Assembly (NCBI GenBank): GCA_009809945.1
Contig: WTPW01000076.1
Coordinates: 605,181-669,180 of the forward strand
Direction: 5' to 3'
Length of the DNA: 64,000 nucleotides
Source of the DNA: Gigaspora margarita
Lineage: Eukaryota; Glomeromycota; Glomeromycetes; Diversisporales; Gigasporaceae
Part shown: positions 11,721 through 24,431 of the stretch, piece by piece
How the letters are laid out: every line of letters starts with the position of its first letter
Position numbering within the stretch: the first letter of the stretch is position 1
Program-made: the position numbers and the translations under genes
Notes under the pieces: generated by a model
Told to the model about the DNA's origin: nothing
Databases searched by the model: none
What the model saw: the letters and a program-made list of their open reading frames with translations, nothing else

Positions 11721-12489
11721 ATAATAAGTAACTTCTTTTCTACCAGTCCGTTTTAGATGATTTTACTACCAAAATGTTCGTCTCAATGAGACGATTCTAA
11801 CAAGCCCAAAATCATTAAAATCCAATCACAGGGTCACAAGATCGTTAAGGTTTTGCATTTATATATATATATATATATACTAGGTAAATGCATAGCATTG
11901 TTTGTCCGAAGCCAAATATTTATATAAATATAATAATTAAAAAGTTTGCTATTTATTAGGTAAAAGCATAGTATTGTTTGTCTATAACTCACTTTTATTT
12001 CTTGTACTATAAATTTTATATATGCTCTAATTTATCAAATATTATGTAATATTTTTTTATCAAGGGGGTACCCCCACATAAGACGAATCTAATTGGTTGA
12101 TTTTAAAAAAAATTTTATCAAAATTTTACTAATAGATTATAATTTTGGGTTCTAAATAAACTTATTTAAAATATTATTATATACTAATAATGTATTTTTG
12201 CACGCTGAGAAAGTTTATTTAGTGCCCAAAGTCATATTTCATTAGTAAAATTTTGCATAATACAGAATTATTTATTTTTTTATTAATAAAAATATAGAAA
12301 ATTTTGCATTATGCAAAATTTTGCTAATGAATGATAAATTTAAGCTCTAAATAAACTTTTTGTTCAACACTAAAATATACATTATTTCGGTATATATTCT
12401 TTTAATTTTCTTAATTTTTAAATAAAGATAAACAAAAATGCACTTTTGATAAAAATTTACCAATTTTACTCATCTTTATTTCAAAAATT

Positions 12490-13335
12490 NNNNNNNNNNN
12501 NNNNNNNNNNNNNNNNNNNNNNNNNNNNNNNNNNNNNNNNNNNNNNNNNNNNNNNNNNNNNNNNNNNNNNNNNNNNNNNNNNNNNNNNNNNNNNNNNNNN
12601 NNNNNNNNNNNNNNNNNNNNNNNNNNNNNNNNNNNNNNNNNNNNNNNNNNNNNNNNNNNNNNNNNNNNNNNNNNNNNNNNNNNNNNNNNNNNNNNNNNNN
12701 NNNNNNNNNNNNNNNNNNNNNNNNNNNNNNNNNNNNNNNNNNNNNNNNNNNNNNNNNNNNNNNNNNNNNNNNNNNNNNNNNNNNNNNNNNNNNNNNNNNN
12801 NNNNNNNNNNNNNNNNNNNNNNNNNNNNNNNNNNNNNNNNNNNNNNNNNNNNNNNNNNNNNNNNNNNNNNNNNNNNNNNNNNNNNNNNNNNNNNNNNNNN
12901 NNNNNNNNNNNNNNNNNNNNNNNNNNNNNNNNNNNNNNNNNNNNNNNNNNNNNNNNNNNNNNNNNNNNNNNNNNNNNNNNNNNNNNNNNNNNNNNNNNNN
13001 NNNNNNNNNNNNNNNNNNNNNNNNNNNNNNNNNNNNNNNNNNNNNNNNNNNNNNNNNNNNNNNNNNNNNNNNNNNNNNNNNNNNNNNNNNNNNNNNNNNN
13101 NNNNNNNNNNNNNNNNNNNNNNNNNNNNNNNNNNNNNNNNNNNNNNNNNNNNNNNNNNNNNNNNNNNNNNNNNNNNNNNNNNNNNNNNNNNNNNNNNNNN
13201 NNNNNNNNNNNNNNNNNNNNNNNNNNNNNNNNNNNNNNNNNNNNNNNNNNNNNNNNNNNNNNNNNNNNNNNNNNNNNNNNNNNNNNNNNNNNNNNNNNNN
13301 NNNNNNNNNNNNNNNNNNNNNNNNNNNNNNNNNNN
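12490..13335. other. assembly gap (N run)
   Basis: 846 undetermined bases. The flanking sequences (TAAATAAACTT and AAGTAAACTTGC contexts, ATGCAAAATTTTACTAATGA) are arms of the same palindromic repeat, so the gap probably hides repeat sequence. Frames spanning it are meaningless. Confidence 0.95.
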
Positions 13336-14199
13336 ATGCAAAATTTTACTAATGAATTATAACTTTAACCCCTAAGTAAACTTGCTCAGCATCAAAAATA
13401 CGCTATTATAGTATATACTTGTATTTATATAAATTTTCTGATCACAGGATCCAAAGATCGATAAAGATTTATCAATCATTTAAGAATTTGTTTATATATA
13501 AAAATAAATTTATTAAATGATTGATAAATCTTTATTGATCTTAGGATCCTGTGATTGGAATTTAACGGTTTTTAGCTTGTTAGAATCGTCTCACTGAGAC
13601 GAACATTTTGGTGGTTAATTCATTCAAAACAGCCCAGTAGATCAAAAGTTATTTAATAGTAAAGAAATTTACTTAGTGGTGAACGATCTTGGGAGCCTGC
13701 ATTGGATTTTAATGATTTTGGGCTTGTTAGAATCGTCTTATTGAGACGAGCATTTTGATAGTTAAATTATCCAAAACGGACTAGTAGATCAAAAGTTATT
13801 AACAATTTCATAAATTGGCCAATTAAAAATTTTTAAAAATCATATGAGTGGACAGACAGAAAGTGCAAAGTTGCGTTTTTGATATTTTAATATATAGTGC
13901 GTCAAGAAAGTAACTTTTGTATCATAATACGCAGAAACTAAAGGTCCTACGCTTCGCTTCGGACAATTAAAAAATATATATATAATAATACAAAACCTTA
14001 GCGATCTTGTGACTCTATAATTGGATTTTAATGATTTTGGACTTGTTAGAATCGTCTCATTGAGATGAACATTTTGGTAGTAAAATCACCCAAAACGGAC
14101 CAGTAGATTAAGAGTTATTTAATATTATATTTATTTATATAATATATTATAAATATTAGTCGTTATATTAACCAATCAGAATTCAGTAAATAATTTACA

Positions 14200-15100
14200 A
14201 CTCTTTCCATCGATCACTTGTCCAAATTTCTGAACAAAAGAAAAACAAAAATTTTGTTAGTAAAAGATGAAGCAGCTATAATATTGGTTTTTATAAAGGT
14301 CAATGCTCTTCTTTCTTTCTCTTGTGGGACTCCTTTATATATTCAGCATGCAAGCCAGAAGCGTTGGTTGTGCAAGATAACTGGCAGTTGGTGCCCTTGG
14401 TACAAGAAATTCTGGTGAAAGGTTTCTTTCGTCAACGAAGGTTCCGTAGTTGGCTAGGCGGTGAACTAACAAATGAGTTATTCAATACTCTCTTTAAGGT
14501 TTTTGATGACAAGTACATAATCTCCATATACCTACTATCATATTCTTGCTTGGAGTTTTTTTTTCTGGAATTTTGAATAAAAAGTGGGAATTTCGGCGTA
14601 CCCCTTCCAAAAGATCAGCATTGTTGTTCCTAACCTAATCGGGAAGAAGGCATGCAAGTGGATAAACAGGAACAGACATGTAATGTGATATGGCGCAGAG
14701 GAGTAGGCCGTTCTGCGGAAACTAAATTCTAGAACTTTCTTTTTTTTTACTATGTACATATAATACTTAGACGAGGCGATTCCTTGCGCAGTATTATATA
14801 ATTTTTATTAGTAGATTACTTGTTTCTTTTTTTGCTTTTTTCATCTTCGTTCTTTTATGATTGAATTGTGTTTAGGATATTTTTTTTCCTTTTATCTCTT
14901 CTTTTATATGTTTTTTCTTTTTTTCTTTTTTTTGTGTCCTAAATTTTGTTTTTTCTCTCATAGACGTGGCAATTATTTTGTTTTTTATATAAGAGTAAGA
15001 GATAAACTATTCTGCCTGGACCTAGGTGGAAGAAGTTTTAAAGAAAGGATAGGTAGTCTTGATGGGCTAGTAGAATCCTTCCGTTGATATAAGTATTTTC
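14200..15100 (+). other. coding-like but unrecognised repeat-derived stretch
   Basis: Several short overlapping frames occur. The word AAAGTGGG-AATTT-GGCGTACCC followed by TCCAAAAGATC (around 14580-14625) recurs at 22390-22425, so both sites derive from one repeat or transposon. No domain could be named. Confidence 0.35.
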
Positions 15101-15502
15101 TTTAGTTGCAGAAAGGAATTTTTAAGGAGAAAAATATCTGCTTATAGCAGGTCACACATGGGTAATTTGGACTTTAGTCGCAAAGAGCCGGGAGAGCTTC
15201 AACTTGTAAATTAGGTATCAAAAGGTTTTTTTTCCTTATGACAAATAGTAATATTCCTAGTGTTATATTAGTAACCTAATAAAGTTGAGGCAAGACTGCC
15301 GAAAAGTTAAAAAAAAAATTAACCAATCAGAATTGAGATTAGGGTAATCATACTATACATGGATGGAGGTGGCTATTAAGTAAAAAATATTACATAATAA
15401 ATGGCATGCCCCTAACCTAAAAAACAATTAAAATTTAAAAAAAAATAAAATAAAAACAAGCAAACAAAAAAAACCAAATTAGCTAGCTACCTTATGCTTA
15501 TG

Positions 15503-15625
15503 AGTATAGATACTGGTGAAATATAGTAAAATATGATGAAATCATTTTACCAATATTGGTAAAATTGGTGGTGAATTGGTGAAATTGGTAAAATTAATTT
15601 CACCAGCATCTATACCCATGAGATT
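15503..15625. mobile_element. about 120-bp foldback MITE
   Basis: TATGAGTATAGATACTGGTG and CACCAGCATCTATACCCATG are inverted. The interior repeats GGTGAAATTGGTAAAATT words. Confidence 0.7.
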
Positions 15626-16522
15626 TGATTTCTTGCTAAATTTGACCATATTGTACAAGAAAATCAAATTGACTGGCCATTAAATGATATGCATGACAAT
15701 TAAGAATACTAGAATTTGGTTCTTTTTTATATAAAGCATACTTTAAAACTATTTCTTCTTGCTATAATTTTCTATCAGTAAGAATCTATTTGATTCTTTT
15801 TGGTTGGTTATGCAGATTAATATAGGATTTTGTTTTCTTATCATAAACATAATAATCTTCTTCAATAATTATTGATTGACATTGTCTATTTCAAACAGTA
15901 TCACATATTTTTGAAATAGAGCCACTAGCACTAAGATTTATTCTTGAAGTTACAAGTGTATTTTTTGCCAAAGCTATATAAATATGGTATTGTTAAAAGC
16001 AAATAAACCTATAAATAAAAATTAATATTTAATATAATCTTTGATCTAATATTTATATAAGATTTAAAGTTGGTTTTTTTTTTACTTTATCTATATACCC
16101 TGGATATTTTTTTTCAAAGGGGTTTATTGGTCATTGGACCTAATTAAGTAATTTGTTAGTATCCCAAAACCCACTATTATGTGAACCTAGTACCATAATG
16201 TACATGCCTCCTCAAGATTATCCCTTAGTGGTCCAATAGTTTTGGTTAAAAAATCACTGACATGGATGCCAAGACCCAATCCTTTTTTTCTTAATTGTTG
16301 TTTTCTTTTTGGACCTCATATAGTATACATTTTGTCATAAGTAAAGAAAGTAGACTTGTTATAAGTTACCCAAATATGCTTTTTTTTATCACCAATTAAT
16401 TCTGAAAATGTTTTGATTTCACAACTTTCATCATGCTATTTTGATATAATCGATTATATTTGGCCACTTTCTGAAGAAAGATTTGTTAATAGGCAACAAT
16501 ATCTGGTTGCTCGTGCCCATTA
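15626..16522. other. AT-rich spacer, no gene seen
   Basis: No recognisable gene. The segment 16120-16260 is richer in GC and may be old repeat sequence, but I found no termini. Confidence 0.35.
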
Positions 16523-16785
16523 ATATATGGGACCCGCACAGCAAAACAGTGCATTGGGACAATCATGTGATTTTGAGAAAATCACAATTAAAAATTATCA
16601 TGTGATTAATTTTAATAATAATAATAACGATCCAAATTCTAAATTTACACACATTTTATTAACATATTTTACAAATTAATACCATTTTAAGAAAGATATA
16701 ATATATAAACAGATTATTATTATAAAATCTCAAAATCTGATTGGTTGGCCCAATGCACTATTTTGCTGTGCGGGGTCCCATATAT
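16523..16785. mobile_element. about 260-bp MITE with TATATGGGACCCGCACAGC ends
   Basis: The left end TATATGGGACCCGCACAGC and right end GCTGTGCGGGGTCCCATATA are inverted, continued inward by AGTGCATTGGGACAATC and the partial complement TTGGCCCAATGCACT. Confidence 0.8.
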
Positions 16786-18539
16786 GCCTTTTTAATAATA
16801 TTTATAGTGAAAGCCAAGTTTATATTCATTGGAGTATAGTTCAAATAGAGATATATTTCACAGCTCTATTTAATTAAAAAAGAACCTGATTTTCTATATA
16901 ATTTTTAACAATTATTAGATTTATTTTGAACTTCTGTAAACACAAATACATGGCCACCTAGAGTAAAACCAACTCATTATTGAACAGGTTTTTAGAAAAA
17001 AACTTTTTATAAAAATTCTTGATTAATTTACCTGTAATAAAAAAATAAAGTGCATACTTTTTATACAAATATTTGACTATTTTCTAATATATAGCAAGCT
17101 ATGGTCCACTACCAACAACCTTGGCAACTGTCTTTAATACTTTAATTTTTTTTACCCTTTAATAAAAGCTAGAGAAAGTATAGAACAACTATATAACAAG
17201 CTTTCTCAGTATCTAAAGTTGTTTCTCACAAATTATATCATTCACAAATTTAATTGTTTCAGAAATTATTTCATTATTATTCAATCTATTGTTTGGAATC
17301 TTTTTATTAATTATATTTGTATTATTATTTTTATCTTTATTTTCATATGAAGAACTTGTAAAAAAAAAAATTGAGATATTTTTAAGGATCCTACTGCTAC
17401 TTCTCTTAGAAGTTTATTTTTTTCTTTGTCTTGTTTAGTTTGAATTACTGATATAAGTAGGTAAACATGTTTTTTCTTAAAGTTTGCTGCTGATATAGTG
17501 AAAAAGGCTTATAACTAGATTTGTACCATCAATATTCTCCTTTTAGAAATAATTATCCTCTTGAAAATCATATTCATTATCAGAATCAACTGGAGTTAAA
17601 TTATCCTATTATATTCTTCGCTTAAGATGAAATTACTATTATTGGTTCTTGCAATGGTGCTTTTGGTAATGATACTTCTGGTACCCGTTCTTGTATTTGT
17701 AGTACTGGTCTTGTTCTTGGTGGCTCTGGTCTTAATTCTTGCAGAACAAGCTAAGCTTTTTCTTGTTTTAATTGTTCTAATTTTCATTTTTTGGTATTTT
17801 TGATTTAAAAAAAAAATTAATAATGCTAAAATATTATCAGATCTACTTGTATCACATAATTAAATAAGTAATTTCTATTGGCTTATCTTGCATATCACAT
17901 GAAGGTTAGTATCCCAAATTCTTATCTTATATATAAAAAAAGGAATTTTTAAACCCTTATAGTACTATTAAAAATAAAAATAAACAAAAAATTTCAAAAA
18001 TACAATTTAGATTACAAACTATCAATTTGAAAAAGAGTTTTCTGATTTAATAATTTTTTATTGGGTTATGCCATTTTTAAAACACTCATTAAAATTGGAT
18101 TTCTTATACTATCCTATACTGTATAAACTTTGAGCCAAAGATCCTATTTAGTTTAACTAATTAACTTTAAATTAAATTTTTCGAAAATATAAAACAAGAG
18201 GAAGAAAAAAAGTAGTATATAAATTGGAATAAAATTTTGTTAGTTATGTACAATTTTGAAAATAATTTTGTTAAAAATAATTTTCTGAATAACTTTATTT
18301 ACTGTAAAGTTCTGAATATAAGCAACTTTGAAAATAAACAACCCCTACATTTTGAGTTTAAAATACTAGAAAAATAAAATAAACAACCTCTTTAAAATTG
18401 TTAAATACAGAATAAATTTTATTAAGATAGACCAATAGAATTGAATATTTTAAAGTTACTGAATTTAAGCAACCCTTTAAAAAATTCAGCCAAAATGGGT
18501 GGCTTAGGGTTGATTATATTTGGGACTTTGCGGTAGTAG
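16786..18539. other. AT-rich region, no convincing gene
   Basis: A Thr/Arg/Lys-rich minus-strand frame at 17787-17596 comes from imperfect GGT/CTT-rich repeats and is not supported as a gene. No element termini were identified. Confidence 0.4.
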
Positions 18540-20160
18540 CAAAATATAGATTATCTTGATAAAAAAATAATACTAAATTTAAAATTTTTTGGTTTGTAAT
18601 ATAAAACCTCTTTATTTATCAAGATAACTTGTATTAGGCTTCTAAATAAACTTGCTTAGCAAATAATTTTATTTGATTTAAAATCAAACACATTTTTTCA
18701 AACCTTTTACTAAATAAAAAATAGTGTTAAAGTTAGACAAAAATTATTTTTTTTTAGAAAAAATTTTTTGTTTAATTTTAATTCTATTTTTCACTTAGTA
18801 AAAGATTTGAGAAACTATATTTGAAGTAAAAATACCTGCTAAACAAGTTTACTTTTTTTTTTTTTTTGTGTCAAAATTTCCACTCTGGGGAAAGGCTTTT
18901 ATTCAAGCAAATGAATCAAGGGTGCCTCTTTGGGCACCCAATATTTGTTATATTGATGAGGGTACAACTAGTCACACCTGCAACTTTTGGTTGCCTATTT
19001 AAGTAGCCATCTAAAGGTTCTATACTAGCTATCATACCTGCAATTCACATACCGGCATTGCCTATTTAAACCCTCTGGCCCCTACTTCACTTGCCAATCC
19101 TACTTGTATCACTGGTACAATTCTTCGTTACATTAGTTAGTCAAGGTTAGTTCCAGATGCTTGCGGAATCCCCTTAGGACTAATTTATCCTTGTGGAACA
19201 CTTAGTAGAGCAGTTCCTGTTCTACACAGTTATTACCTACGCTTTAGTAACTTACGCATCTGCATTATACTGACACTTGGAGTCAGGGCTAACCATTAAA
19301 TATCTACCGTTACCTACTTCTGCTCATGTGAGGTTTACTTCAATCCCAATACCTACTACAACCTTCCTATCGGTTCTTTCTCAGTATCTCCAAACTTCCA
19401 AACTAGTTGGCCCAGAAGGATCGGTCGGCCCAGCTTTAAGTGCCGAATGGACTCCCTCCCCTTGGTACATATTGCCAAAACACATGTCCTTTTTCTCCGG
19501 TATGACTCCGGTGGCCATATTGGTGGACTCCCTTCTCAAGGATCTTGTTGTCCGGTTCTCCGGCTCCAGTTTCTGATATTCCAATTATGGTTAGCACTGT
19601 TAAAGATCTTTGCTACTTTCTCACTCAGAACTTCCAAACGGGTATCTATTTTTCGATTCTTGGATTTTTGTGCACCCGATAGCTTCCATTCAAGATGGTG
19701 TACCAAAGAACCTACAAGGAGAAATGGTTACTGCAACATAGGTCTATTTTTCAAAGCGTTGCTAGTGGGATTTGAACCCTAGACCTGCTACTTGAAGATG
19801 ACAACTTACAAACTTCTCTAAGTCACCATACCCGCTAAACAAGTTTACTTAGAAGCCCAACACAGGTTATCTTGATAAAAAAAAAGAGCTTTATATAGGC
19901 TAGGTGCTAAGAAAAAGGACCAAATTGACAAAACAAAAGATCTTTGAAAAATCAATTTTTGTATTGTAAATCTTATAATAACTTATAAGAAAATGCAAAC
20001 TTTAAAAAACTATACTGCAAAATTTTATTAATACAACTACTTATGTGTTTTAAGTAAAAAATGATCCTAAATTGATTTATATAAAAAAATTACTTATGAA
20101 AAAATTGCCAATTTGGTCCCTTTTTCCAGCATCTAGCCCATATTACAAACCAAATAATTT
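18540..20160. repeat. older palindromic repeat interrupted by the SINE
   Basis: The words TTATCTTGATAAA and TAAACAAGTTTACTTAG occur inverted on both sides of the SINE, and 18660-18835 contains its own inverted ACTTAGTAAAAG / CTTTTACTAAAT pair. It resembles the 24432-25490 palindrome family in layout. Confidence 0.5.
18855..19833 (-). mobile_element. complete tRNA-headed SINE, minus strand
   Basis: A T-run at 18855-18867 is the A-tail on the minus strand. The head near 19760-19833 carries B box GGGTTCAAATCCC and an A-box-like TGGTGACTTAGAGAAG. A perfect 17-bp target duplication, GCTAAACAAGTTTACTT, lies at 18838-18854 and 19834-19850. It is less AT-rich than its surroundings, which makes chance open frames appear on both strands. 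It is inserted in an older palindromic repeat (about 18540-20160). Confidence 0.9.
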
Positions 20161-20179
20161 TAATTTTAGCATATAGGAG

Positions 20180-20322
20180 CAGTGTTGTCACTGGAAGATC
20201 ACTAGAAGGTCACTGGAAGGCCACTGGAAAAAAATTAATAGTGTTACTGGAACTTTAAGTTCCAGTGGCATTATTGATTTTCCTCCAGTGGCCTTCCAGT
20301 GACCTTCCAGTGAACAACACTG
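20180..20322. mobile_element. 143-bp hAT-type foldback MITE
   Basis: CAGTGTTGTCACTGGAAG and the end CACTGGAAGG...-type complement CAACACTG form an almost complete inverted repeat full of CACTGGAAG/CTTCCAGTG words. A perfect 8-bp duplication TATAGGAG lies at 20172-20179 and 20323-20330. Confidence 0.9.
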
Positions 20323-20572
20323 TATAGGAGAACATCAATAGAAAAAGAACAAATTTTTTCTAAATAAAGTTTTTGCAACTTTATATTAAAATAACTTAAC
20401 ATTTACTTAACCAAATTTAATAATTTTTTTTATTTTAATTTTATATAGCTATAGATTTAAACCAAAAAAAAATTTATTAAATTTGATATAGTAGTTATTA
20501 AAATATTTTAATTTAAAATTTAAAAAAAGTTATTAAAAATGATTTGTCCCTTTTCTATTAATGTTTTTTCAT
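20323..20572. mobile_element. mariner-like MITE, sister of the intronic copy, hit at its left end
   Basis: AACATCAATAGAAAAAGAAC at the left and CCCTTTTCTATTAATG at the right are inverted and match 7646-7893. The hAT MITE at 20180-20322 landed in the first bases of this element, so its true left edge is near 20172. Confidence 0.78.
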
Positions 20573-20877
20573 ATATTAAACTTATTTGTTTGTCAAAATA
20601 ATATTATATTTTGCTACTAAGTAAAGTTGTTTAGAATATGATTTTATATATAATTGCTAATTTAAAATTTGTAAAATTTTGTTTTGATGAAGTTACCTTT
20701 TAAAATTGTACAAAATTAGCAAAATTTTAATTTGATTTTTGTATTACCTTTTTTTTCTACTTGCTTTATATTTTCAAAAAATTTAATTTAAAATTAATTA
20801 GTTAATTGCCATTTCAGATAAGGTTGGTATTATTTTTATATTTGAAATTGGAACAAAACAAATATATAAACAAAATA

Positions 20878-21155
20878 GTATGGAGGATTGTACTGGTGAT
20901 ACAAGTAGGATTGGCAGGCGATGCATAGACCAGAGGTTTAAATAGGTAAACCCCTAGTTGGGTTATAGGTATGGCAACTAGTATAGAACCTTCGGGCGGA
21001 CTACTTAAATTAGACAACCAAAAGTTGTACGTGTAGCTAGTTATATCCTCATCAATGTAACAAATGTCGATTGCCCAAAGAGGTGCCCTTGATCCAGTTG
21101 CTTAAATAAAAACCTTTTTTCAAAGCAAAAACTTTGACATCAAAAAAAAAAATAA
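20878..21155 (+). mobile_element. 5'-truncated SINE tail
   Basis: Matches the last quarter of the SINE at 43623-44651 (GGATTGTACTGGTGATACAA, AACCTTCGGGCGG, CAACCAAAAGTTG) and ends in an A-rich tail at about 21140. Confidence 0.78.
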
Positions 21156-22015
21156 AAAAATAAACAATATAGTACAAAATTTAAATTTGGTCTAATATAT
21201 AAAATTTTTATATAATTTAAAAATATTTGAAGATATTTTTAGAGTATTGCTATTTAGGGTTTCAATCTTTCATCCAAATAACCATATAACCAATTACCCA
21301 ACTTGAAAAAATTGTCAACCAAATTATATTTTGAAATTACTGGGTTTTTTACAATATATAGGTATCCAGTTGGTAAATAGATATATACAAGTATATAGTT
21401 GACCTGTTAATATTAGAGTTTAGTTTAATGTTCTAACCCAGGTCAAACAGGTATATACGGGTATACAGTTGACTCAATTAATATTAGAGTTTAGTTTAGT
21501 GTTCTGACCTGGGTCAAATGAGTTAGAAATGGTCTAAAATATATAAAAAAAAATAAAAAAAATTAAATAAGCCCATTTGATATATAATCTGCCATATAGT
21601 ATAATATTGTATTGTATAAATAAAATAAAAAAAAAAACACCAAAAAAAAATCACTTGTACAATTTTTATTCAATTTTTGTATTTATTATAATTTTATTTT
21701 ATTTATATTCTGGGTTGGAACACTAGATTAGTTAGATTCTAGTACTAGAGTTACTATAGTAATCATGCATATAGATAATGCATAAAGATAATAAATAATA
21801 CAAAAGTAATTGTACTAATTGTATGATTCATTAATATATAAAAAGAGTATAAAAAGGATCAATCAAACTCTTACCGCCAATCACTTGTACCAACAAATGC
21901 ACTAAAATTCTGAAGTGAAGTTATGATAAAAACATATAGAGAAACCTTGGATACAACAAAACAACAGAAACATGGCAACTATTATTTAGGGATATAGTTA
22001 ATTGAGTATCTGCTA
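21156..22015. repeat. AT-rich spacer with a short tandem duplication
   Basis: A unit of about 70-75 bp containing GTATATAGTTGAC, AATATTAGAGTTTAGTTTA and GTTCT-ACC-GGTCAAA occurs twice in tandem at about 21375-21520. No gene was recognised. Confidence 0.45.
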
Positions 22016-22167
22016 AGGGGAGTAACAAAAATCAGGTAATTTTTTAGGGGGGGAAGGAGATAAAAAAAGTTAAAATTACATATAAGAACCTGAATATATA
22101 TATATTAAAGAAGAGGGAGGGGATAGACCTCTGATAAAAAATAATCAGGTGATTAATGACATGGCCC
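22016..22167. mobile_element. 152-bp MITE, GGGGAGTGACAAAAATCAGG family
   Basis: AGGGGAGTAACAAAAATCAGG-type left end (shown in part) and GACATGGCCC right end are flanked by TA. The same length as the copy at 7322-7473. Confidence 0.78.
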
Positions 22168-22756
22168 TAATAGCTTCAGAGTTTATCACTCATCACACAA
22201 CAAATGGTACTTGTCATTTAGAGGTAAAGTTCATAGACTCCCTGCTGACAAGTTTAGAGTTTATCACTTATCAAAACAGAGTTTTGGGTGGCTTTACGTT
22301 GAAGTTGGACTATATCGGAAGACCTACTCTTCTTAGTACATCTGGTAAATTTTGGGTTTGCTATGTTTTTTTTCGTAAAAATCTTTAAAAAGTGGGCAAT
22401 TTGGCGTACCCTCTCCAAAAGATCTATAGTGTTTATACTAACCAAATTAGGAAGGCATCTACCAGATTGGATTGTTGGTCAGTTCACATGGAATGACATA
22501 CAAGATCCTCGGAGGAAACCACTGGAAGAAGATTCTAGAAGCTTTAATAAAAGTAGTCAAATTCTTACTACTAGTGTTATAAATTCAAAAAATTTTTATT
22601 GGCACAAACGCAAAAAAAAATTTATATGTGCGTTATATATACAGAGAGTCCCGATATATGCACAAATTTAAATTTATATGTGTTGCTCCTACTGCATGGA
22701 TCCAATTTATATCACTGCTTACTACTATATAGATTTAATGTCACCAGATCTTGGCC
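22168..22756 (+). other. unrecognised repeat-derived stretch
   Basis: Contains short overlapping frames and the GTGGGCAATTTGGCGTACCC word shared with 14580-14625. It is interrupted on the right by the hAT element at 22765. No domain could be named. Confidence 0.35.
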
Positions 22757-22764
22757 ATTGTTAG

Positions 22765-24096
22765 CAGTGTTGGACTATGACCTTTTATGACCTATATAAC
22801 CTTTATGACTAGTCATAAGTTATTTGGTCATAAAAAGAGAATTATGATCTTATGTCCTAAAACTAAAAAAATTAACCAATTAAAAAGCTAAATTCATAAT
22901 ATTATACTATATATAACATTTTACAAACAAATATTCTTTATTTTTCATATTTGTAATTTGCAGTATGATACTGCCTTTAGAGCTCTAACAAAATGTTTTT
23001 CTTGAGCAATTTTACAATGGGGCCTCTAACTATTAACCTTAATATAGACCCTAACTCTAATATAAATAAGCTTTAAAAACTTTTGTTGGTGCGCTGATTG
23101 ATCATGTGCTGGTAAAAATCTGTCAGTGCTACTAGGTAGTGCTAAGATAATTGTTATATTTGTATAATTATACAATTTGCTTGCAAGTGCCAACTGGTAT
23201 AGAAAATAGTATATGTACTAATCTAGATATATATGTATATTAAACCTAAAGGAAGTGCAGTAAATCACGTAATTTTTTAGGGGGTCGCCCATCTATCACG
23301 TCCTATATATATATAGTATAAACAGCCAATAATATTGAAGCAAAATCGATTATTAGTTAATCACAGATAGTTGCTACATAGTAAAGTCTAAATTCTACTA
23401 TGTCAATCGATAATTATAGATTAAGTAAACTTGTTTGAAAGATCAAAATACACATACTTTGAAATTTTTATTAAAATTAAAGAATTTTTTATTATTTAAC
23501 TTTTAATTTTTACGTTCGTCGATATATTTTTTTAAAAAATTTTAATTTTCCCGTCGAACGTAAAAATCAAAAGTCAATTAATAAAAAATTCTCTAATACT
23601 TATAAAAATTTTGTGGTAAGTGTAATTTGACCTTCTGAATAAGTTTACTTAAGCGATATATCGATTTGCTTAGTAAAATTTAGACATTACTATGTAGCGA
23701 CATTTGTCGATTGTGGGGTAGCTTATTTTTAGGTCAAAGCCGTTTTTGAGTTTTATGAAATTTGATTGGTCAACAGTCCTATCACTAGGGGGTCAGGACC
23801 TATGTAAACCCTAATCACGTAATTTACTGCACTTCTCTAAAAATATAATACATATAATTATTTTAAGAATGGGTTGAGTCACAAACTAAAGCAATTTATA
23901 TTTAAAATATAAGTTAGTAATTTTATATACTAGCTATATGACTAGGTCATAATTGGTCATATGACTAATGGTCGTATTAGTCATAAAAATAAGTCATAAT
24001 TTATATGACCAAAACCTATATGACTATCATTATATGACCATTATGACTAGTGGTCATATAAAAAATATCATATGACCGCATTTTTGGCCAACACTG
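22765..24096. mobile_element. 1.33-kb non-autonomous hAT-type element
   Basis: The ends are CAGTGTTGG and CCAACACTG, typical of hAT termini, with a perfect 8-bp duplication ATTGTTAG (22757-22764 and 24097-24104). Subterminal regions repeat the word TCATATGACC/GGTCATAA many times in both orientations, as expected of hAT transposase-binding clusters. It has no coding sequence. A second element (23249-23837) is nested inside it. Confidence 0.9.
23249..23837. mobile_element. 589-bp MITE nested in the hAT element
   Basis: The ends AAGGAAGTGCAGTAAATCAC and its complement (GTAAATTACTGCACTTC, read inward from the right) are flanked by TA. Its interior is largely a TAGTAAAG-family palindrome (23353-23705), so three layers are stacked here. 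Confidence 0.75.
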
Positions 24097-24104
24097 ATTG
24101 TTAG

Positions 24105-24431
24105 AGGATGGGACTCTAAGATGTTAACGATTTTTAATTTGAAATCTGATGGCCTTGGGCTCTTTCAGCTAACTTTAGACCATGAATAAAGTAGTCCAAG
24201 TTCTTTTTTCTCTTAAGCTATATATTATTTTCTTTTCGTTATTTTTTATAATAATTTAAAGTTGTACAGCGATATGAATAAAGAGCAAGATCTCAGTTAT
24301 AAAACCTAAAAAAAATATAAAAAGAGTATAAAAAGATAATTGATATCATTATTAATCATCAAACCCCTTTTTTTTTATCAATATATACTATCTTTGCTAT
24401 TTTTTACAAACATAACTAATGCACTTTATTC
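24105..24431. other. flank of the hAT element, no gene seen
   Basis: Continues the sequence interrupted at 22764 (target TSD ATTGTTAG). AT-rich, without a recognisable open frame or repeat terminus. Confidence 0.4.

Larger units (their letters stand above)
11583..15412. mobile_element. possible 3.8-kb element bounded by GCATGCCATTTAT repeats, mosaic inside
   Basis: AGGAGCGTGCCATTTATC at the left and ATAATAAATGGCATGCCCC at the right are inverted and flanked by TA. The interior is a patchwork: an AT microsatellite (11640-11720), a gap, GGGCTTGTTAGAATCGTCT-family palindromes (11740-11870, 13440-13815, 13990-14130) and an unrecognised stretch at 14200-15100. The pairing of ends over this distance is an inference. 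Confidence 0.4.

Noticed and set aside
12446-13375. Long open frames spanning the first N run
   Set aside because: They consist of undetermined bases and carry no information.
17596-17787. Thr/Arg/Lys-rich minus-strand frame
   Set aside because: Produced by imperfect short repeats of GGT and CTT words; no domain and no supporting gene structure.
19277-19782. Overlapping open frames on both strands with protein-like composition
   Set aside because: They lie in the body of the minus-strand SINE; the frames are not conserved in the other copies and overlap on opposite strands.
19760-19833. Possible tRNA gene (box A and box B words)
   Set aside because: It is the head of a SINE with an A-tail and target duplication. 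No complete cloverleaf was evident.
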